From Lachnospiraceae bacterium UBA3821 (lineage in GTDB: Bacteria > Bacillota > Clostridia > Lachnospirales > Lachnospiraceae), in assembly GCA_002368865.1 (NCBI GenBank), contig DFDT01000044.1, positions 1 to 28,147 on the forward strand: DNA of 28,147 bases, in the 5' to 3' direction. The notes under the pieces are model-generated. The model had not been told where the DNA came from, made no database searches, and saw only the letters and a program-made list of their open reading frames with translations. Positions 23,998-28,147 of the stretch are shown here, piece after piece; the stretch's first letter is position 1; each line of letters starts with the position of its first letter. The position numbers and the translations under genes were made by a program.

Positions 23998-24498
23998 ATG
24001 AAAGATTTGGTGGTTTATTATTCTTTGGAGGGCAACACGGAGTATGTGGCGAACAGGATCAAGGACGGGATTGGAGCGGATACTCTTCGCCTGATCCCGA
24101 AGAAGGCATATCACGACAAGGGATTTGCCAAGTTCTTCTGGGGCGGGAAGAGTGCGGTGATGGCCGAGAAGCCCAAATTGGAGGAGTGCAAGGTTGATCT
24201 TGCGGCGTATGACCGCATCATATTCGGCTTTCCCGTGTGGGCGTCCAATTTTACGCCGCCGCTGCGCACCTTTATTGAAGACCATGCGGAGGAATTAAAG
24301 GGAAAGCGCTTTGCCGCATTTGCGTGTCAGAGCGGCGCAGGGGCGGAGAAGGCTTTGGCAAAACTTGCAAAGTGCATCGGTATTGTGGATTTTGAACTGA
24401 CGGCGGTTTTCATTGATCCCAAGGAAAAACAGGACAAGAGCAAGGACGGGCAGATCGAAGCGTTTTGCGGTGCATTGGGAAGAAGAGAGGGGATTTGA
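23998..24498 (+). CDS. Flavodoxin family protein
   Basis: 166-aa FMN-binding protein. The phosphate loop is YYSLEGNTEYVAN (residues 7-19), an S/T-x-x-x-N-T flavodoxin motif, and the flavin-stacking region is IIFGFPVWASNFTPPLRTF; the C-terminal half carries FAAFACQSGAGAEKAL. It is like the short 'flavodoxin_4' oxidoreductases or quinone/flavin carriers found in anaerobes; the electron partner cannot be told. The start is at 23998, with AGGAGG 10 bases upstream; the frame is open further upstream into the riboswitch region, which is not coding. The stop overlaps the start of the next (broken) frame. Possible weak promoter sequences (TTGTCA at 23919) overlap the thiT promoter on the other strand. 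Confidence 0.88.
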   Translation: MKDLVVYYSLEGNTEYVANRIKDGIGADTLRLIPKKAYHDKGFAKFFWGGKSAVMAEKPKLEECKVDLAAYDRIIFGFPVWASNFTPPLRTFIEDHAEELKGKRFAAFACQSGAGAEKALAKLAKCIGIVDFELTAVFIDPKEKQDKSKDGQIEAFCGALGRREGI

Positions 24499-24777
24499 TG
24501 ACAAAAATGATCTTTATTACACCGTATAAGGAAATTTGTGGCGGAGAAGAAAGTATTTATGATCATGTGAGTGCGGGATATCAGGTTGCCGGGACCTTAT
24601 TTATACACGGATGATGATCATTGCTGGGACAGCAATACATGGAAATATGTGTTAAAATATGGGTTGCAGCTATCGCAGGAATTTATAGACTATGTGATGT
24701 CGGAGAAAGGCACAAAATTTTTGGAAGAACAGGGAGTGCTGGAACCGGCAGAGGAGAAAGATTTAGAGGAATTTTGA
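24498..24777 (+). pseudogene. Remnant of a small conserved gene, broken by a frame change
   Basis: The first frame starts at the ATG at 24498, overlapping the flavodoxin stop, and reads MTKMIFITPYKEICGGEESI up to SAGYQV, then soon meets TGA at 24612. The second frame, with no ATG, continues from about 24590 with PGPYLYTDDDHCWDSNTWKY and QLSQEFIDYVMSEKGTKFLE and ends at 24777. I recall a Lachnospiraceae family of unknown function in which similar N- and C-terminal pieces are joined by about 30 residues, including a further YL...PGIY segment; here that part appears to be missing and the frame shifted. This recollection is the main basis for calling it broken. A GTG at 24571 could start the second part alone (68 aa), but no good ribosome site precedes it. 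Confidence 0.55.
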
Positions 24778-24796
24778 CAGATGGGAGAATAGGAGC

Positions 24797-25477
24797 ATGA
24801 GATTATTGTTGGCGGAGGACGAGCGGGAACTGGCGGATGCGGTTTCCATGATCTTAAAACACAGCCACTATTCTGTGGATGTGGTATATAACGGGCAGGA
24901 TGCGCTGGACTATCTGACGGGACAGGAGTATGACGGGGCGGTCATGGATATCATGATGCCCAAGATGGATGGGCTGACGGTATTGAAGAAGCTGCGTGCT
25001 GCGGGAAATACCGTGCCGGTATTATTGCTTACAGCGAAGTCCGGGATTGATGATAAGGTGGAAGGGCTGGACAGCGGCGCCAACGATTATCTGCCGAAAC
25101 CCTTTGATACCAGAGAGCTGTTGGCGCGTATCCGCGTGATGACCAGGCAGCAGACAACGGGCACGGATAATCTGTTGAAGTGCGGCAACCTGACGCTGGA
25201 CCGCAGTTCCTTCGAGGTGGAGGGACCCGGCGGTAAGGTGCGCCTGGGCAACAAGGAATTTCAGATGCTGGAGATGCTCATGGCGAATCCCGGACAGGTC
25301 CTTTCGGTGGATCGCTTTATGGAGCGCGTGTGGGGCTACGACAGCGACACAGAGTCCAGCGTGGTGTGGGTGAATATTTCTTATCTGCGCAAAAAACTGG
25401 CAACGCTTGACGCCAACGTGCAGATCAAGGCGGTGAGGAACCAGGGATATTCGCTGGAAGTGGAGAGTAAAATATGA
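24797..25477 (+). CDS. OmpR/PhoB family response regulator
   Basis: 226-aa two-domain regulator. The receiver domain has acidic pocket AEDE (residues 6-9), phosphoacceptor Asp51 in VMDIMMP, LLTAKS with Thr near 79, and PKPFDTREL with the conserved Lys. The C-terminal winged helix (about 128-223) has KEFQMLEMLMANPGQVLS, ERVWGYDSDTESSVVWVNIS and the end KAVRNQGYSLE. GGAG lies 5 bases before the ATG. It overlaps the kinase gene by 4 bases (ATGA), so they are a pair. The remnant gene before it ends 19 bases upstream, and no separate promoter is clear. Target genes unknown; direct repeats lie just after the kinase gene. Confidence 0.96.
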   Translation: MRLLLAEDERELADAVSMILKHSHYSVDVVYNGQDALDYLTGQEYDGAVMDIMMPKMDGLTVLKKLRAAGNTVPVLLLTAKSGIDDKVEGLDSGANDYLPKPFDTRELLARIRVMTRQQTTGTDNLLKCGNLTLDRSSFEVEGPGGKVRLGNKEFQMLEMLMANPGQVLSVDRFMERVWGYDSDTESSVVWVNISYLRKKLATLDANVQIKAVRNQGYSLEVESKI

Positions 25478-26781
25478 TCAGACGACTGCGCAGAAAATTT
25501 ATTATTGTGGCGATGTGTTCCATGCTGGCAGTGTTGGCGGTGATGGTGTGCATTATGAACGTGTCAAGTTACAGAAGCATGGTTGCCAGAGCGGACAGGA
25601 TCCTGCAGATGCTCGCTGACAACGGTGGACATTTCCCCACAGATCTGCATGATAATATGCGTGATAAAAATGACAAAAACATGAGACCGGAGAAATATCC
25701 CAACGGACAATTTTTTCCCAGGGACATTCTTGCGGAGGACAGGGCCTTTATCTCGGAGGAGACACCCTATGATACCCGTTTTTTTTCGGTAAAGCTGGAT
25801 CAGGACGGAAGCGTGGTATCGGTGGATACCGGTCGGATCACTGCGGTGAAAACGGAGGATGCAATCGCCTATGCCCAGGAGATTTATGCCAAAGGAAAGA
25901 CGAGAGGCTTTTTGGATGATTATCGTTTTATCAACCAGGTTACAGAGGAGGGAGATTGTAATCGGATCATTTTCGTGGACTGCGGAAAGGAGCTGGATTC
26001 CTTTCATAGGCTTTTGCGCAACAGCGCAGGAGCGTCCCTGTTGGGAACCTTTGCGGTATTTGTGCTGGTGCTGATTTTCTCCAAGCGGGTGTTCAAGCCG
26101 GTGGAAGAGAGTTATGTGAAGCAAAAGCGCTTTATTACGGATGCAAGTCATGAACTGAAGACGCCGCTCACAATCATTTCTGCCAATGTGGATCTGCTGG
26201 AGATGGAAGGCGAGGAGAGTCAGTGGACACAGAGTATCCGCAATCAGGTGAGTCGTTTGCGGCATCTGACGGAGCAGATGGTGACGCTCTCCCGACTGGA
26301 GGAAGAGGAGAAGCCGGTGCTGGAGAAGTGCGATCTGTCCGATATCGTGGCGGAGATCACAGAGAATTTCGAGCCGTTAGCTATGTCCAAGGGGAAGCAA
26401 CTGACGAAAGAGATTACAGAAGGTCTTACCTGCATGGCTGAGAAAGAGAAGCTGGGACAGCTGGTGTCGCTGCTTTTGGACAATGCGTTAAAGTACGCAT
26501 CCGAAAAAGGAGAGATCAGGGTGACCCTTACGCCTGCGAAAAAGGGCGGCAGATCCTGTCTGACCGTCTGGAATACAGTCGGTGAGGAGAGCGGCATTCA
26601 GGCAGGAAGTCAGGATGTTTTGTTTGAGCGCTTCTATCGGACGGACAGCTCCAGAAATTCAGGCACCGGCGGCAGCGGAATCGGCCTGTCGGTGGTGAAG
26701 GCAATTGTGGAGCGTTATGGCGGAAAGATCACTGCGAAGAGTGAGGACGGGAAGTCCATCGCGTTTCAGGTTGTGATCTGA
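25474..26781 (+). CDS. Sensor histidine kinase
   Basis: 435-aa membrane kinase, partner of the response regulator. TM1 is at about 9-30 and TM2 about 187-203. The sensor domain between them has roughly 155 residues, is rich in Asp/Asn and Lys (DNMRDKNDKNMRPEKYPNGQ) and faces outside. The cytoplasmic part has HisKA with FITDASHELKTPL (phospho-acceptor His226), the N box LLLDNALKYASEKG, the F box FERFYRTD and G box GTGGSGIGLSVVKAI. No HAMP domain is obvious. The sensor domain is of no family I recognise, so the signal is unknown. Complete at both ends. Confidence 0.95.
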   Translation: MIRRLRRKFIIVAMCSMLAVLAVMVCIMNVSSYRSMVARADRILQMLADNGGHFPTDLHDNMRDKNDKNMRPEKYPNGQFFPRDILAEDRAFISEETPYDTRFFSVKLDQDGSVVSVDTGRITAVKTEDAIAYAQEIYAKGKTRGFLDDYRFINQVTEEGDCNRIIFVDCGKELDSFHRLLRNSAGASLLGTFAVFVLVLIFSKRVFKPVEESYVKQKRFITDASHELKTPLTIISANVDLLEMEGEESQWTQSIRNQVSRLRHLTEQMVTLSRLEEEEKPVLEKCDLSDIVAEITENFEPLAMSKGKQLTKEITEGLTCMAEKEKLGQLVSLLLDNALKYASEKGEIRVTLTPAKKGGRSCLTVWNTVGEESGIQAGSQDVLFERFYRTDSSRNSGTGGSGIGLSVVKAIVERYGGKITAKSEDGKSIAFQVVI

Positions 26782-26790
26782 CTTTCATAG

Positions 26791-26901
26791 AAAGCGAAAA
26801 AATAACTAAAGCGAAAAATAAGGTGTAAGAATATTGACAATCCCAAAATATTGTATTAAAATACCACTTATCAAAGGAGAAATTCACGGTAAGTGGTATT
26901 T
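26791..26901 (+). promoter_or_regulatory. Direct repeats, promoter and 12-bp stem hairpin upstream of a decayed region
   Basis: Two direct copies of AAAGCGAAAAA lie at 26791-26801 and 26808-26818. A good promoter follows: TTGACA (26834-26839), 17-bp spacer, TAAAAT (26857-26862). The -10 box overlaps a perfect inverted repeat AAATACCACTTA (26859-26870) and TAAGTGGTATTT (26890-26901), whose 19-base loop contains AAAGGAG. No intact gene follows, so it may be an orphan promoter, or the start of a small RNA or lost gene. Confidence 0.55.
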
Positions 26902-27046
26902 CACATTCTATCGGCGGTTCGGCCAATTTTTCCTGCGGAAAGCAAAGTGAATATTTTTATTTAGAAAGATTCTGGAAGGATGAATGTTTGGCGGAAGTGT
27001 CCCGGATTGACGTCATACATTCAAAAGTGACATTTGAAAGAGGAGG

Positions 27047-27426
27047 GTGTATGAAGAACTGATCACAGATTATCCACTGCACTTGATTGAGGTGAGAAAG
27101 TATGAAGAATACGAAGAGCTTCGAACGGATATTCGAGGGAATTGCAGGGAGCAAGGGAAAATTATCAAAAAGCGGATGGGAGGAAATACAATATGTGTCA
27201 GGCGATTAAGGATATGATTGCGGATGGAGTACAGCAAGGTCTGGAGCAAGGTTTATATAAACAACGACAGATGTTAGTCAATAATGTTGAGAATGCAATG
27301 AAAAATTTTCACGTGGATTTGGACGGAACAGCGGGGACAAGAAAGAACCGGAATGAGCTTGTGCAGAATGCCGGAACACCGGCAGAAAGAGAAGAACTTG
27401 AAGAAACAGCGGTGAGGCAGAAATAG
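27047..27426 (+). pseudogene. Remnants of an Rpn-type (PD-(D/E)XK) nuclease/transposase-like gene
   Basis: Two frames hold pieces of the same kind of protein. From 27047: VYEELITDYPLHLIEVRKYE and EYEELRTDIR, which I recognise as a middle segment of Lachnospiraceae Rpn-family proteins, where it leads into a long helical part. That frame runs on to a TGA after 27200. From the ATG at 27193 in another frame: MCQAIKDMIADGVQQGLEQG, the usual start of the C-terminal tail, then a poorly conserved end. The N-terminal nuclease core is not seen. GGGAGG precedes the 27193 ATG by about 9 bases, so a 77-aa tail peptide could in principle be made. I treat the whole as a decayed gene. Confidence 0.6.
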
Positions 27427-27565
27427 CACCGCAAAAGAGAGAAGAAAAAGGGAACCCCGGGAAAGAGCGGAGAACATCAGGAAATATAGGTGGAACACCG
27501 AAGAAACGAGCAGGTTTACCGATATTTCGCGGAGACCCCTATTTTTAGTAGAGCCATTAAATTAT
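27427..27565. other. Gap with no recognised gene
   Basis: Purine-rich DNA after the Rpn remnant. No frame, promoter or repeat that I can support. It ends at a long hairpin that closes both flanking units. Confidence 0.5.
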
Positions 27566-27611
27566 AAGAGCCGGGAGTTTTGATCATGTTCGATCATTAC
27601 TCCCGGCTCTT
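27566..27611 (-). terminator. Long bipartite hairpin terminator
   Basis: Arms AAGAGCCGGGAGT (27566-27578) and ACTCCCGGCTCTT (27599-27611) pair perfectly over 13 bp. The loop contains a second 5-bp stem, TGATC/GATCA (27581-27596). It lies 9 bases beyond the stop of the minus-strand Rpn gene. The T-run is better on the plus strand (TCTTTGTTTG), so it may work in both directions. Confidence 0.75.
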
Positions 27612-27620
27612 TGTTTGTTA

Positions 27621-28147
27621 TTACTTTTGCGCGAGTTGCGCCTGAAGCTCGGCGATGAGTTTGTCTTTCTCAGCGAGTGCATTGTCTTTCTCGGCGAGTG
27701 CATTGTCTTTCTCAGCGAGAGCGTTGTCTTTCTCAGCGAGGGCATTACCCATCTCTGCAACCTTTTCCTGCAACTCCGTCACCATCATACGCTCGGTATT
27801 GCGGTCCATGATATAAAGTTCCTGTGAAAACATCGTCATTAACACCTCCGGATCCATGGCAAATTCGGCAATTTCCTGGTAGATTGGCAGGAACTCCGGA
27901 AATTCTGTGATCAGGTTCATAATGGTCCCCGTGTCTGTCGCGGACAGGAACGTGAGCCATACATCCAGCGGGCTGCTGGACTTATCTACATTATGTACGT
28001 TTTGCTGGAAGATGTCAAGGCACAGAAAGATGTCTTCGTGGAGTCCGGTGTGGCCTTCCATAATGCCGGTGTCGAACCGCATGGAGCGGTGATGTCTGTA
28101 TTTTCCGGGATGCTCTTTGAAAGCGGCAGGACTCTGCTCCATGATGA
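27621..28147 (-). CDS. Rpn family recombination-promoting nuclease / PD-(D/E)XK transposase-like protein, C-terminal part
   Basis: At least 173 residues of the C-terminal part; the frame is open to the window edge (an ATC codon precedes the Met at 28142), so the nuclease core lies beyond. Recognised pieces are PGKYRHHRSMRFDTG, DVWLTFLSATDTG, EFPEFLPIYQEIAEFAMDPE and ELYIMDRNTERMM, which match the C-terminal half of Rpn-type proteins common in Lachnospiraceae. The end is a coiled coil with four EKDNALA-type heptads (unit 21 bp) before KLIAELQAQLAQK. Rpn proteins nick or cut DNA and promote RecA-independent recombination; the family is mobile and often multi-copy. A hairpin terminator follows the stop. 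Confidence 0.82.
   Translation of the reverse strand, partial: IMEQSPAAFKEHPGKYRHHRSMRFDTGIMEGHTGLHEDIFLCLDIFQQNVHNVDKSSSPLDVWLTFLSATDTGTIMNLITEFPEFLPIYQEIAEFAMDPEVLMTMFSQELYIMDRNTERMMVTELQEKVAEMGNALAEKDNALAEKDNALAEKDNALAEKDKLIAELQAQLAQK
27661..27744 (-). repeat. 21-bp tandem repeat, four units, inside the Rpn-type gene
   Basis: Four 21-bp units encode E-K-D-N-A-L-A-type heptads. They differ at only a few third positions (for example CTCAGC against CTCGGC). In-frame unit gain or loss would lengthen or shorten the coiled coil by exact heptads. Confidence 0.85.

Noticed and set aside
26834..26940. About 38-codon frame reading KGEIHGKWYFTFYRRFGQFF across the hairpin
   Set aside because: The only start would be a TTG inside the -35 box and there is no upstream ribosome site. 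It could be a remnant, but I cannot support it as a gene.

Overview
The window looks like chromosome from a Gram-positive anaerobe of the class Clostridia, most likely the family Lachnospiraceae. The reasons are AddAB in place of RecBCD, an SbcC of the Firmicutes type, an ECF-type thiamine transporter behind a TPP riboswitch, a PadR/HAAS/DUF4097 operon, an Rpn-type nuclease with a heptad-repeat tail, strong AGGAGG ribosome sites and a tRNA gene without an encoded CCA. Genus cannot be fixed from the sequence alone.

Layout. 1-3018 is the 3' part of sbcC. 3060-4170 is a visibly AT-rich insert with a GIY-YIG/DUF4357 protein, followed by two small conserved genes of unknown function. 4749-6400 is a minus-strand unit: a COG1373-type AAA ATPase (DUF4143) and, beyond it, a 49-codon gene ending inside the 3' end of the 77-aa gene. 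Each of these two genes has the same kind of long palindrome about 30 bp upstream of its -10 box. 6513-7224 is an SpoU-type rRNA methyltransferase broken by an internal out-of-frame deletion, followed by a GH120-type beta-xylosidase. A lone tRNA-Val(CAC) with promoter and terminator lies at 9354-9545.

9720-11503 holds degV and a HAD-IIA phosphatase, converging with a 49-bp overlap. 11551-13711 is the minus-strand operon padR - HAAS-domain membrane protein - DUF4097 protein, preceded by repeated putative PadR operators. Between padR and the divergent lipoprotein gene is an array of mini-hairpins with GNA triloops. 14056-23023 is a plus-strand operon: lipoprotein, exoA (AP endonuclease), addB, addA. 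With sbcC it makes the window rich in DNA end-processing and repair functions. thiT converges on addA and carries a TPP riboswitch whose last hairpin contains the Shine-Dalgarno.

23998-26781 holds a flavodoxin, a frame-broken remnant of a small gene, and an OmpR-type response regulator/histidine kinase pair. From 26782 to the end the DNA is decayed: a strong promoter fused to a 12-bp stem hairpin, remnants of one Rpn-type nuclease gene, and on the minus strand the 3' part of another Rpn-type gene with a 21-bp tandem repeat.

No CRISPR array, phage structural gene, integrase or intact insertion sequence is visible. The most unusual elements are the matched palindrome/promoter modules of the ATPase and the hidden 49-aa gene, the GNA-triloop array, and the degV tail that reads antisense through the neighbouring HAD gene.
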